Below, piece after piece: positions 51,262 through 60,687 of a DNA stretch of 64,000 nucleotides. The stretch spans positions 62,001 through 126,000 of the forward strand of contig NZ_BOQP01000011.1 in assembly GCF_018332715.1 (NCBI RefSeq), given 5' to 3'. This stretch comes from Winogradskya consettensis. Its GTDB lineage: Bacteria; Actinomycetota; Actinomycetes; Mycobacteriales; Micromonosporaceae. A model generated the notes under the pieces. That model saw only the letters and a program-made list of their open reading frames with translations, did no database searches and was not told where the DNA came from. The translations under genes and the position numbers were made by a program. How positions within the stretch are numbered: position 1 is the first letter of the stretch; each line of letters begins with the position of its first letter.

Positions 51262-53744
51262 GCGCACGCCTCCGGCTCTTCGTCAGCGACGCCCGGCACA
51301 GTCCCGGGCGCGTCCTCGGCGTCGCGATCACCTGTCTCGTCACGGCAGTCGTGGTCGGGGTGGCCGCACTGCTCTTCACCACGCTCGCGGGCTGGGAGCA
51401 GCCCGAGCGGGCCGGCCTCGGCTCGGTCTCCGCGGTTGTCGTCGCCACCACACCGGACGATCAGGTGGCGGGAGCGCTGCCCGCGGATGCCCTCGCGCGG
51501 GTCAGGGCCGTCTCCGGCGCACAGCAGGCGGTCGAATACCGCGACCGTACGGTGTCGATCGTGCGCGGTGACGCGCTGCTGCCCGACGTCGACGGGCGTA
51601 CCACCCGGGCCTGGAATTTCTCCGCCGCCGTGGCTGACGGCTATCAGCTCGACCGGGGTGCCGCCCCGGCCGGCAACGAACTGGTCGTGGACGGGGCGAC
51701 CGCCGCCGAGGCCGGGATCGACGTCGGGGCGAGCGTGCCGACCGTGAGCGCGGCAGGCGTCGTCAGCCGCCGGGTCTCCGGCATCCTGCGCGCATCCGAA
51801 GGTACGGCAGCGGGCGGCCCGGTGCTGCTGCTCGCCGACCCGGAGCTCGCCACGATGGCCGGCAGCACGCTGCCCCACGCGATCCTCGTCCCCGGTGCCG
51901 CCGGGCAGGACGCGGCCGAGTTGCGGGCCGCACTCGGCGCCGGGCTCCCGGGCCTGCGGGTTCTCGCCCCCGAGGACTACAGGACCGGCGACACCGGCGT
52001 CACCGAGAACAAGATCGGTGGCGGCATCAACCTGCTGTCGTTGCTGCTGTTCGCGCTGATCACGTCGGCGGCGACGGTGCTCGGAACGACGATGTCGCTC
52101 TGGACCAGCCAGCGGACGCCGCAGCTGACCGTGCTGCGCGCGCTGGGCGTGTCCAGCGGGCGGCTGCGCCGGATGGTACTGGGCGACGCGGCGCTGATCG
52201 CGGTGCCCGTGGCCCTGCTCGGCGCGTTGCTGGGAGCACTCCCGGGGGCGAAACTGGCCCGCGCGGCACTCGTCGACGCGGACATCCTGCCCACCGACAC
52301 CCCGGCGGTGTCGCTCGGCGGTGCCGCGGTGGGCGCGCTCGCCCTCGCGGTGCTGCTGACCGTGTCGCTGACCCTGGTGGCGAGCCTCAGCGGTGCCCGG
52401 CAGGCCGGCCGGCTCGACGCGGCAGCCGCGCTCAACAGCGGCTCCGGCGCGGTGAAGCTGCGGCGGCGGTTCTCGCGGCTGCTCATCGGCCTGATCCTGC
52501 TCGCTCTCGGCGCCGCACCGATGCTGGTCAACGGTGGCGGTGGTGCCCTCGTCATGGGCGCTGCGGCGACCGTGTCCGTCCTGATCCTGGTTCCCGCGCT
52601 GACGGTGCTGAGCCCGTGGCTGACTCCGCTGCTCACGCCGCTGGCCGGGCTCGTCGCCCGCCTCGACCGGGGCGTCGGGCACCTGATCGCGTCCAACCTG
52701 CGAATGTCCACGCTGCGGACGGCCGGTCTGGCCGGTCCGGCACTGCTCGCCGTCGGGCTCAGCACCGCGCTGCTCAGCGCGCCGCGGACGCTGGACGCCG
52801 GTGTGGTCGAGCAGACCACCCAGCGCGTACAGGCCGGTCATCTCGTCGTGCCCGCCGGGTCGGCCGGCCTGCCGCTCGCCCTTCCCGCCGGATACACCGG
52901 CACGGCGGCCCGGCTCCTGGACACCACGATTCAGCCGGCAGCCGAGACGTCGCAGGGCGGTCCGACCGGCATCGCCGCGGCCGGGGCGGACGGCGCAGCG
53001 CTGGCCGGGCTGCTGGATCTCGGGTCTGCTGCCGGTGGGCTCACCGCGCTGACCGGCGACACGTTCGCGGCCAGCAAGGACATCGCCAAGCAGCACAAGT
53101 GGGACATCGGTGAGCAGGTTCCGCTGCTGCTCGACGACGGCACCCGGCACGACCTCCGGCTCGTCACGACGTACGGAAACGATCTCGGGTTTGCCGGGGT
53201 TCTGCTGCCGATGGAGCTGGCGGTTGCCCACAGCCCCGACCCGATGCTCGCCATGATCCTGCTCGGTGGTGATCCGGCCGCCTGGCCGGCCACGCCCGGA
53301 GCGGCGGTCATCGATCGTGACACCTATCTGGACGCCCTGGATCCCCGGGAGAGCGCCGACAGCCTCGCCCCGCTGATCATCGCGCTCGTGCTCGCCGGCT
53401 ACGCCGTGCTCTCGCTGGCCAACAGCGCCGGTCTCGCTCAGGCGGACAGAGGACCGGAGAACCGTACGTTGCGCCTGCTCGGCGGTCGCAAGGACCAACT
53501 CCTGCGCCTGGTGGCCGGTGAAGCGCTCGCCGCGGCGGCCATCGGCATCGTGCTGGGGCTGCTCGTCGGCATCGGCGGCCTGCTGCCCCTGGCCCGGGCC
53601 ACGGGACGCGCACTGCCGGTACTCGACGTCATGGGCGTCGTGATCATCCCACTGATCTGCGGTCTTGCCGCGGTGATTCCCGCCGTCCTGGCCGCCCGCC
53701 CCCTCCGTCCCGTGACGGAGCGAGCCGAAGGAGGAACGCCGTGA
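51258..53744 (+). CDS. FtsX-type ABC transporter permease
   Basis: An 828-residue permease with two FtsX repeats. An N-terminal helix (residues 18-40, VLGVAITCLVTAVVVGVAALLF) precedes an extracellular MacB_PCD-like domain (about 45-235). Then come three helices (GGGINLLSLLLFALITSAATVLG and following), a central block of helices (about 395-510), a second extracellular domain (about 515-690), and a final three-helix block (LIIALVLAGYAVLSLANSAG and following). It works with the ATPase at 50518. The total of about ten helices is typical of two-domain peptide/lipoprotein-type exporters. Confidence 0.88.
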
Positions 53745-53766
53745 ACGACCGAACTGGAGGAACACC

Positions 53767-55014
53767 ATGACCGACGCACGACTCGACCGCAGATTCTGGC
53801 TGCTGTTCGGCGGGGAGACCGCGTCCGCCATCGGCACCGCCGCCTCGGTGGTCGCCATGCCCGTCCTCGCCTTCCAACTCAGTGGCAACCTGTCCCACAC
53901 CGGGATCGTGGGCTTCGCCATGGCCGCCGCGGCGGTCGCCACCCGGCTGCCGGGCGGCGTGCTCGTCGACCGGGTCGACCGGCGCAAGCTGATGGTGATC
54001 GCCAACCTCATCGCGGGTACGGCCGTCGCGCTGCTCGCCGTCGCGCTGGCAGCCGGTGCGGCCAGCCTGCTCGTCCTCGTCCTCGCCTCCGTGGTGGTCG
54101 GCGCGGTCGGCAGCTGCCTCGCGCCGGCCGAGAGCGCGGCGGTTCGCGGCGTCGTCCCCGAACCGCTGCTGCCCAAGGCGCTCGCGTTCATCCAGAGCCG
54201 GGCGGCGGTCGCGATGGTGGCGGGCCCGGTGCTCGGCGGCGCGCTGGTGGCCTTCGACGCCACCACGGTGTTCGTGATCGACGCGTTCACTTACCTGTTC
54301 GCGGCGGTGTGCATGGCGGCGCTCCGTCTCGCCCTGCCCGCCGACAGCGAACCGCAGCCGGTGCTGAAAGCCGCGGGTGAGGGACTGCGGTTCGTGTTGA
54401 AGTCCCCGTTCCTGCGCTATGTGGCCATCAACGCCACCCTGCTCAACCTCGTGTTCAACTCGCTGCTCGTCATCCTCGTCGCCGCCGCGCACAACAACGG
54501 CAAGGGCGGCCTGGCCGTCGGCGTGCAGATGGCCGCGATCGGGGTCGGCGCCCTTGCCGGCGCCATCGCCGCGGCACCGATCGCGAGCCGGTTCACGCCG
54601 GCCATCGGCGTCGCGGGTGGCACCGCCCTGGTCGCCGTCGGACTGCTGCTGCTCCTGGTCGTCCCCACCGGATGGCCCTCCGCCGTCGTGCTGGGGCTCG
54701 CCGCCGCGGCCGGCCCGGTGGTCAACGTGGTGGTCAGCACCGAACAGATCCGGCTCACCCCGGCCGGTCTGCAGGGGCGGGTGAACAGCTCGATCGGGCT
54801 GCTCGCCATGGCAGCGGGCCCGCTGGGGCCGATCATCGCCGGGTTCACCGTCGCCGCCTGGGGCGTCGCGCCGACGATGTTCGGTGCCGCTGCGATCGTC
54901 CTCATCCTCGCTCTCGTCGGTGCCGCCGTGATCCTCCGGGCGACCTCGCAGACGTCCCCGGCCGAACTGCCGGAACAGATCCCCGAGCTCGCCGTGGCGG
55001 TGTCCCGTGACTGA
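53767..55014 (+). CDS. MFS transporter
   Basis: A 415-residue major facilitator protein with about twelve helices, of the enterobactin-exporter/MFS_3 type. The loop 2-3 motif is visible as GGVLVDRVDRRKLMVIAN (about residues 57-74). The start ATG follows GGAGGAACACC, 22 bp after the permease. It overlaps the prolyl oligopeptidase gene by 8 bp. In the cluster it may export the mature peptide or give self-resistance. It encodes the second of two export routes next to the ABC pair. Confidence 0.88.
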   Translation: MTDARLDRRFWLLFGGETASAIGTAASVVAMPVLAFQLSGNLSHTGIVGFAMAAAAVATRLPGGVLVDRVDRRKLMVIANLIAGTAVALLAVALAAGAASLLVLVLASVVVGAVGSCLAPAESAAVRGVVPEPLLPKALAFIQSRAAVAMVAGPVLGGALVAFDATTVFVIDAFTYLFAAVCMAALRLALPADSEPQPVLKAAGEGLRFVLKSPFLRYVAINATLLNLVFNSLLVILVAAAHNNGKGGLAVGVQMAAIGVGALAGAIAAAPIASRFTPAIGVAGGTALVAVGLLLLLVVPTGWPSAVVLGLAAAAGPVVNVVVSTEQIRLTPAGLQGRVNSSIGLLAMAAGPLGPIIAGFTVAAWGVAPTMFGAAAIVLILALVGAAVILRATSQTSPAELPEQIPELAVAVSRD

Positions 55015-56974
55015 CGACCCGTTCCGGTGGCTCGAGGACCCCGACCACCCCCGGACGCAGGAATGGCTGGCCGACCAGCAGAACGAGCTGTGGAAGGAGA
55101 TGACCGGGACCGACCGGGACGGCTGGGCCGATGCTCTGGGGGAGACCCAGCGGCGCACCGCGGGCCTCCCGGTCCGGCCCCCGGTCGAACGCGGACCCCG
55201 GACCTTCCGGCAGGAACGTACGCAACACACCGACCACGTGATCACGGTTGAGCTCGCCGGCGTCCGCAAGGTGCTCGTCGACCCGACCCGGGCCGGCGCC
55301 CGCGGCAAGCTCGCGGGGTGGAACGTCGACCCCACGGGCATCCTGGTCGCCGTCCAGATCCACGAGGCCGGGCGGGAGGGCGGCGGGCTCTGGCTGTACG
55401 ACTCGATCACCGGCGATCCCGTGCGGTTCCTGCCCGACGCGGCGCCGTACGCAGCGGTCACGTGGCTGGGGGACTGGCTGGCGTACACCGGCGGCACCCG
55501 CGCCGACCACCGCCTGCGGGCCCTGCGGGTTCCCGACGGCGACATCACTGAACTGCGGCTGCCGATCCCCGGCCCGGTGCGTGCCGGGCTGTCCGCCACC
55601 CCGGACGGTACGCGCCTGCTGCTGCAGGTCCGTGCCGCCGCGGGACGGCCGGCCGCGTACTGGCTGGCCCGGTGGCGCGACGGCGCCCAGCTCGACTGGA
55701 TCGCCGTACCGGTGCCCCTGACCGGGATCGCCGACACCGGCATGGACAACGGGCGGCTCTACCTGGCGGGAACGGACGTCATCGGCATCGAGCTCGCCGC
55801 CCTGGAAGCCGGCCGCCCGGTACTGCCCGAGCAGGTGCTCGGCCCGCAGGACGGCAGCACGATCGGACTCGTACGGCTGCTGCGCGGCCCCGACGGCCGC
55901 ACCGCCCTGCTGCTCCTGCGCAGGGAGAGCACCAGCCGGGTCGTCCAGCTCTGGGACCCCGGACCGCCGCCCCGGCTCACCGGCTCGTTCCGGTGGCCGG
56001 CCGCCGTACAGCTCGGTGACGTCGCCCCCAGTCCCGGCCGGCTCGGTGACGCCGCGTGGATGCTCGCCGAGGACCCCCGATACGGTGCGTGGCTGCACCG
56101 CATCACCGCCGGTGACCCGCTCACCATGCCCGGTGTCGAACACTCGACGCTGCGTGAATTCGTGTCGGTCAGCGCCGACGGCACCCAGGTGCCGATCACC
56201 GTCGCCGAACCCGACGCCGGTGCGATCAGGACCAGACCCACCCTCATGACCGTGTACGGCGGCTTCGGCATCAGCCTCGAACCCGGCTTCGACCTGATGC
56301 TCGCCACCTGGCTGGACGCCGGCGGACGGGTCGCCTGGGTGCACGCCCGGGGCGGCAGCGAACGCGGCGAACCGTGGGCCGCGGCCGGCCGGGGCGCGGG
56401 CAAGCACAACACCGTCGCCGACTTCCGTGCGGCCGCCCGGCACCTCGCCGACCAGGGTTACGTCCGGGCCGGTCAGCTCACCGCCATGGGAGTCAGCAAC
56501 GGCGGCCTGGTGGTGGCGTCCGCGATGACCAGCGAACCGGAGCTGTTCTCCGCCGTCGTAGGCGTGGCACCGCTGGCCGACATGCTCCGCTACCACCTCG
56601 GCGGCCTGGGCGGCACCTGGCTGCGCGAATACGGCGACCCCGACGACCCGGCCGCGGCCGGCTGGCTCGTCACCTACTCACCGCTGCACCAGGTACGCCC
56701 GAACCGGCGATACCCGTCCGTCCTGCTCGCCACCGGCGCCAACGACGACCGGGTGCCGCCGTGGCACGCCTGGAAACTGTCGATGGCGTTGCAGCAGGCC
56801 AACACGGCCGACACCAAAGTGCTGCTCGACCACGACCTGACCAGTGGACACCGCGGGCGCGACGGACTACCGGGTCACCTGCTCGCCGTACACGTCCTCA
56901 CCCTGCTGAGCCGCGCCACCGGCCTGCACGCACCCGCCCTGCCGGCATCCGTGGACGCTCTGTCATGGCCGTGA
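55007..56974 (+). CDS. Prolyl oligopeptidase (S9), probable lanthipeptide leader protease
   Basis: A 655-residue S9 peptidase. The N-terminal seven-bladed propeller occupies about residues 5-395, and the alpha/beta-hydrolase domain follows. Catalytic Ser is in GVSNGGLV (about residue 497), Asp in GANDDRVPPWH (about 580/581) and His in SGHRG (about 615); HARGGSERGE is the family loop (canonical NIRGG). Known class III clusters use such enzymes (FlaP, AplP) to cut the leader at Pro. All six precursors here have Pro before the conserved core Trp. GTG 55007 overlaps the MFS stop by 8 bp, supporting operon membership. Confidence 0.9.
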   Translation: MTDDPFRWLEDPDHPRTQEWLADQQNELWKEMTGTDRDGWADALGETQRRTAGLPVRPPVERGPRTFRQERTQHTDHVITVELAGVRKVLVDPTRAGARGKLAGWNVDPTGILVAVQIHEAGREGGGLWLYDSITGDPVRFLPDAAPYAAVTWLGDWLAYTGGTRADHRLRALRVPDGDITELRLPIPGPVRAGLSATPDGTRLLLQVRAAAGRPAAYWLARWRDGAQLDWIAVPVPLTGIADTGMDNGRLYLAGTDVIGIELAALEAGRPVLPEQVLGPQDGSTIGLVRLLRGPDGRTALLLLRRESTSRVVQLWDPGPPPRLTGSFRWPAAVQLGDVAPSPGRLGDAAWMLAEDPRYGAWLHRITAGDPLTMPGVEHSTLREFVSVSADGTQVPITVAEPDAGAIRTRPTLMTVYGGFGISLEPGFDLMLATWLDAGGRVAWVHARGGSERGEPWAAAGRGAGKHNTVADFRAAARHLADQGYVRAGQLTAMGVSNGGLVVASAMTSEPELFSAVVGVAPLADMLRYHLGGLGGTWLREYGDPDDPAAAGWLVTYSPLHQVRPNRRYPSVLLATGANDDRVPPWHAWKLSMALQQANTADTKVLLDHDLTSGHRGRDGLPGHLLAVHVLTLLSRATGLHAPALPASVDALSWP

Positions 56975-57156
56975 CACGGTGCCACCCGCTCCGGGCGCCG
57001 CCGCCGGCGATACCCCGATGGCGTCGATCTCCACCCCCGGAGCCGCTCGTTCACCCGCAGCCCTTATCGCTGGCCGGACTGCAAGCTAATGTCCAAGCAT
57101 GGCGCGAAGGCGAGGCTGTTGTGTTCAGTGAAGAGCAGCGCATCGGAGGTCGGTCA

Positions 57157-57714
57157 GTGGAGTCGATGACCGGTCAGCTCCTGGTCGCGACTCCCACACT
57201 GAAAGACCCCAACTTCGACCGTACGGTCGTGCTGCTCGTGGCCCACGAAACGGGCGGTGCCCTCGGCGTCGTGCTCAACCGGGCCACCGAGGTCCCGGTC
57301 TCCGACGTCCTCGGCGGCTGGGGCGAACTCGCCGGCGACCCCGCGGTCCTCTTCGAAGGCGGCCCCGTCCAGCCCGAATCCGCGATCTGCCTCGCCCGCA
57401 CCCGCCCCGAGGTCAAAAAACGCATCTCCGGCTTCCACCAGGTCGCCGGCGCCCTCGGCACGGTCGACCTCTCCGCCGACCCCGACCGCATCCGCGACAG
57501 CATCGCCGGCATCCGGGTCTTCGCCGGCTACTCCGGCTGGTCCCCCGGCCAGCTCGAAGAAGAAGTCGCCTCCGGCTCCTGGTTCGTCTTCGACGCCCTC
57601 CCCGGCGACCCCTTCGTCCACCGCCCCGACGACCTCTGGGCCATGGTCCTCCGCCGCCAGGGCGACATCCTCGCCGCGGTCGCCCACTTCCCGCCCGACG
57701 TCTCCCTGAACTGA
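57157..57714 (+). CDS. YqgE/AlgH family protein
   Basis: A 185-residue protein of the YqgE/AlgH (UPF0301) family. It contains GQLLVATPTLKDPNFDRTVVLL (about residues 5-26), VLFEGGPVQPESAICLAR (about 68-85) and FAGYSGWSPGQLEEEVASGSWFV (about 126-148). The function is unknown; the fold is a conserved bacterial alpha/beta protein. GTG 57157 follows GGAGGT (57145-57150); an ATG at 57166 is also possible. It lies outside the lanthipeptide cluster, 182 bp after the peptidase. Confidence 0.87.
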   Translation: MESMTGQLLVATPTLKDPNFDRTVVLLVAHETGGALGVVLNRATEVPVSDVLGGWGELAGDPAVLFEGGPVQPESAICLARTRPEVKKRISGFHQVAGALGTVDLSADPDRIRDSIAGIRVFAGYSGWSPGQLEEEVASGSWFVFDALPGDPFVHRPDDLWAMVLRRQGDILAAVAHFPPDVSLN

Positions 57715-57840
57715 GCGGGGGCCGGTACTCCGGGTTTGGTTGGTGGGGGTGGTGGCTACCGGAGGGACCCCCTGCGGCGGGCCCTCCGGGGGTGTGTACT
57801 ATTTCTTCCTGTGCCCGGGTGAACCGGAAACACAAGGCAA

Positions 57841-57913
57841 GGGGCTGTGGCGCAGCTGGTAGCGCACCACACTGGCAGTGTGGGGGTCAGGGGTTCGAGT
57901 CCCCTCAGCTCCA
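57841..57913 (+). tRNA. tRNA-Ala (GGC anticodon)
   Basis: A 73-nt tRNA. Acceptor GGGGCTG pairs with CAGCTCC (57906-57912). D-arm is GCGCAGCTGGTAGCGC. Anticodon stem CCACA/TGTGG with loop CTGGCAG gives anticodon GGC, which reads GCC (Ala). T-arm is GGGGTTCGAGTCCCC. Discriminator is A, and CCA is not encoded. A -10-like TACTAT lies at about 57796. Confidence 0.93.
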
Positions 57914-57927
57914 CCCGAAATTGGGTG

Positions 57928-57966
57928 ATCCCCGTCCGCGGATAGCGTGGACGGGGATTTTTTGTT
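57928..57966 (+). terminator. tRNA-Ala terminator
   Basis: ATCCCCGTCC (57928-57937) pairs with GGACGGGGAT (57949-57958), followed by TTTTTTGTT. It is a textbook intrinsic terminator. Confidence 0.93.
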
Positions 57967-58483
57967 ATGTCGGCTTCCGGGGGCCGAGCCTCCCGGACCC
58001 CCACGGTGCGGTGGTTGCGCTTCGAGTGGCGGTGGGTGCGCCTGGGGGCGTGGGCGGTGTTTCAGGCGTTGTGGTGCGGCAGGTGGTTTTGTTCACGGGG
58101 CCGGGCGCCAGATGTTCGCGACTTTCAGCACGACCGAGATCTCACCTATTTCGATGTTCGCGAGTTTTGGGCCCCACCTCGACCAAGAACCCGCTCAGGG
58201 GTCGTCAGTCAGCCCCATCGTTCACGCACGGTGACGAGTTACTGAGACAGGGCACGCCTTGCCTGCGGCGGGCCTCGTGAATAAGACGCGTAGGATTTCC
58301 TCCGTTCCGCAGGAATTCCTGCTTGCGTCCGGCTAGTACGCGTAAAGCCGTCACTTCGCCCACGTCGCTCCCATTCCTGCCGGACTCGCCGCCGGTCGTG
58401 GACTTTGAGTTTCCTGCTTTCAAGTGCGCGCGTTGATTGTCGTGTCAAGGCCCGGGTTTGACGCAGAGTCCGGTGTTCGTGGG
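57967..58483. other. Degraded, lower-GC region after tRNA-Ala
   Basis: 517 bp with no clear gene. It begins with GTTATGTCGGCTTCCGGGGGCCGAGCC (57963-57989), a near copy of 35603-35628. The rest is less GC-rich than the neighbourhood, with mixed reading frames. A 72-codon minus-strand frame at 58205-58423 has plausible composition (VTALRVLAGRKQEFLRNGG) but no recognisable family and no good ribosome site. Confidence 0.5.
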
Positions 58484-58846
58484 TCAGTAGTCGGCGGCGT
58501 ACTTCACCAGCCAGCGGTGGGTGAACCGGGCCCAGTCGAACAGGTCACCGGCGGCACGCCTGCGGTCGCGCTCAAACTCGGCGACGGCCTGCGCCCGGTA
58601 GGAGTTCGCCTCACGGAACAGTGCTCGTGCGGCTTCGATCCATATCAGCTTGCCGTCCGGTGTCCGGGCTTCGGGAGAGTCGCGCCGTAGCCGGGTGGTG
58701 TGGCCGAGAGCTTTTCCAAAAGCCCGCCGAACCTTGTGCTCACGCCGGAACTCTTCGGTTGCCGCAGCGTAGTTCCGGCGTCGTGCCGGGTCACGCATCC
58801 ACGCCAGTTCAACGGTCGTGAAAATCTCCAGCTGAACGTATTTCAT
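58484..58846 (-). CDS. Hypothetical protein, about 120 residues
   Basis: I do not recognise this protein. Residues are mainly charged and helical (DPARRRNYAAATEEFRREHK; RALFREANSYRAQAVAEFER; DRRRAAGDLFDWARF), ending HRWLVKYAADY. The ATG at 58846 is the most internal credible start; an ATG at 58873 would add nine residues. It stands in a lower-GC patch next to tRNA-Ala. It may be a remnant of an integrated element or a true small gene. Confidence 0.45.
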   Translation of the reverse strand: MKYVQLEIFTTVELAWMRDPARRRNYAAATEEFRREHKVRRAFGKALGHTTRLRRDSPEARTPDGKLIWIEAARALFREANSYRAQAVAEFERDRRRAAGDLFDWARFTHRWLVKYAADY

Positions 58847-59148
58847 TCCTTGATTCTTCTCAGGGACTCCCATGATCGGAAGGGCGGGTGTGCCATTGTC
58901 GGGTTGAGCGGGATCACACAAATGCGAATAGCAGATAGTGAGTATTCGGATAGCCGTAAGTGGTGGCGAATGGATCCCGGGAGGGTGATCCTCGTGCTCA
59001 CCGACCATGAGCTTGTTGGCCATCTTGTTGTCATCGGCAGATCCGTGCATCCGCGCCCCAAGTAGCTTCATGATCGCCTCTGCGAGGCCCGGTTGGATTG
59101 GGGCTGGCGGCTGTTTGGGGGCGGGAGGGGTCCTGGGAAGCTGGGGGT
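58847..59148. other. Gene-poor stretch of mixed composition
   Basis: 302 bp between two small hypothetical genes. Frames are open on both strands over parts of it (minus MKLLGARMHGSADDNKMANK; plus MDPGRVILVLTDHELVGHL), but neither has family resemblance. I treat it as non-coding or degraded. Confidence 0.4.
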
Positions 59149-59370
59149 ATGACCCCCGAAGAGCATGCCGGGCAGGCTGAAGAGTTGTTGGCCGCCGCGA
59201 CCAAGCAGCTGCGCATCTGGAGCGGGGCGGTGATTCCTTCCGATATTTCGCCCGAGCAGGTGGCCAGGGCGCATGCGCTTGCCGCGCTGGCTCAGGTGCA
59301 TGCCACGTTGGCGCTGGTGCAGGGGGATTCGGGGATCGTGAGCGGGGCGGGGTCGGCGCCTGGGAGTTGA
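59149..59370 (+). CDS. Small hypothetical protein, 73 residues
   Basis: A helical protein with the pattern MTPEEHAGQAEELLAAATKQ at the N terminus and RAHALAALAQVHATLALVQG in the middle. It resembles a common class of 70-80 residue actinobacterial proteins of unknown function. The ATG at 59149 follows a GC-rich GGGGG region. It ends 2 bp before the pseudogene described next. Confidence 0.6.
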   Translation: MTPEEHAGQAEELLAAATKQLRIWSGAVIPSDISPEQVARAHALAALAQVHATLALVQGDSGIVSGAGSAPGS

Positions 59371-59371
59371 G

Positions 59372-59677
59372 GGGCGGTTTTTCGACGTGCTGGCGTCCAA
59401 CGCCATGGCGCGGGCGTTGGCCGGCATGGTCGCCGGGTTCCGGGTTCCGGGCTTCGGTGGGTACGGCGATCGATGACCCCAGGTGCGTACAACTCGTCGG
59501 TGAAAGGTCCGTGAGGGTGGTCCGCAGGTGTTCCATCACCCGGAAGTGGGTGATCTGACCCTGCGCCGGGAGAAGCTCGAGATCGGCGGCAGCGACGGGC
59601 AGCTTCTGGTGCTCTATCACGCCGAGGCAGGGTCCGAGAGCGCTGTTTCGCTCGGGTCGCTCGCCGCTACCAGGTAG
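59372..59677 (+). pseudogene. Remnant of a MmyB-like ligand-binding domain (XRE-type regulator)
   Basis: Three adjoining fragments in changing frames match the MmyB-like C-terminal domain of XRE regulators. 59372 begins GRFFDVLASNAMARALAG. About 59456-59530, in another frame, has DDPRCVQLVGERSVRVVRR. 59504-59677, back in the first frame, reads FHHPEVGDLTLRREKLEIGG and LLVLYHAEAGSESAV before a TAG. The HTH domain and about 60 residues between fragments are missing. It is a decayed gene with at least two indels. Confidence 0.7.
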
Positions 59678-59780
59678 GTCGCTCGCCGCTACGCGGACGG
59701 GCGTTCGTCAGGAGCGGAAACAGGAGCGGAAAGCGGTACGCGGGACAGCGGGGCGGGGCGCTGGTCCGGAGAATCGGGGA

Positions 59781-60686
59781 ATGGCTGAGTTCTCGGTTCA
59801 GGCGGATCCGGAAGATGCTGCGGGCTGGCTCGGCACCGCGCGCCGGGCCGAAGGGGCGGGATTTTCGGCGTTGCTGGTCGCGGATCATCCGGGGTCTTGT
59901 GCGTCGCCGTTCGTGGCGCTTGCCGCGGCGGCCGCCGTGACGTCGACGATCAGGCTCGGGTCGTACGTGGTGAATGCCGGGGTGCGGGAGCCGATTCTGC
60001 TCGCGGCTGATGTTGCCACCCTGGATGTGGTTTCGGGTGGGCGGGCCGTGCTCGGGTTGGGGGCCGGGCACACGCCCGCGGAGTGGGATGCGGTCGGGCA
60101 GGTGCGGCCGGATGTGCGGGGTCGGGTTGATCGGGCGATCGCGGTGGCTGAGGCGACCGTGCGGTTGCTTGCCGGGGAGAAGGTCACCGTGGCGACGCCT
60201 GAGCTGACCATGCTGGGTGCCGAGCTGAGCGAGCCGCGGCCGGTGCAGGAGCGGATTCCGCTGCTGGTCGGCACCGCGAATTCGCGGCTGCTGCGCTGGG
60301 CGAGCGGGCACGCCGACATCATCGGGCTGACCGGGCTGGGGCGGACCAGGGCCGACGGGCATCAGCACGAGGCGCGGTGGCGGCTCGATGACATCGATGC
60401 GCAGGTGGCCCTGGCCCGCGCGGACGGTGAGCCGGTGCTGGAAGCGCTGGTGCAACAGGTCGAGATCACCGACGATCCCGCAGCCGCGCTGGCGGAGACC
60501 GCCGACCGGCTCGGGATGGGTGTGCGCGACCTGCGGGAGGTGCCGTTTCTCCTCGTCGGCACCCCGGACGAGATCGTCGGGGCGGTGCGCCGGAATCGCG
60601 AGCGGTGGGGGATCACGCGCTATGCCGTACGCGGAAATGCCCTTGATCTGCTCGCGCCCCTGCTGCCGGAGCTGGCAACGGCCTGA
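59781..60686 (+). CDS. LLM-class F420-dependent oxidoreductase
   Basis: A 301-residue luciferase-like monooxygenase-fold enzyme. It begins FSVQADPEDAAGWLGTARRA, then has SALLVADHPGSCASPFVAL (about residues 30-48) and RAVLGLGAGHTPAEWDAVG (about 88-106), which form the barrel top. HADIIGLTGLGR and LREVPFLLVGTPDEIV complete it. Such proteins use F420 or FMN, and the substrate is unknown. The ATG follows AATCGGGG. It is convergent with a GntR regulator, with 1 bp between the stops. Confidence 0.87.
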   Translation: MAEFSVQADPEDAAGWLGTARRAEGAGFSALLVADHPGSCASPFVALAAAAAVTSTIRLGSYVVNAGVREPILLAADVATLDVVSGGRAVLGLGAGHTPAEWDAVGQVRPDVRGRVDRAIAVAEATVRLLAGEKVTVATPELTMLGAELSEPRPVQERIPLLVGTANSRLLRWASGHADIIGLTGLGRTRADGHQHEARWRLDDIDAQVALARADGEPVLEALVQQVEITDDPAAALAETADRLGMGVRDLREVPFLLVGTPDEIVGAVRRNRERWGITRYAVRGNALDLLAPLLPELATA

Positions 60687-60687
60687 T

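Noticed and set aside
58700..59065. 121-codon plus-strand frame in the degraded region
   Set aside because: It overlaps the minus-strand hypothetical gene, has mixed composition and no ribosome site or family features.
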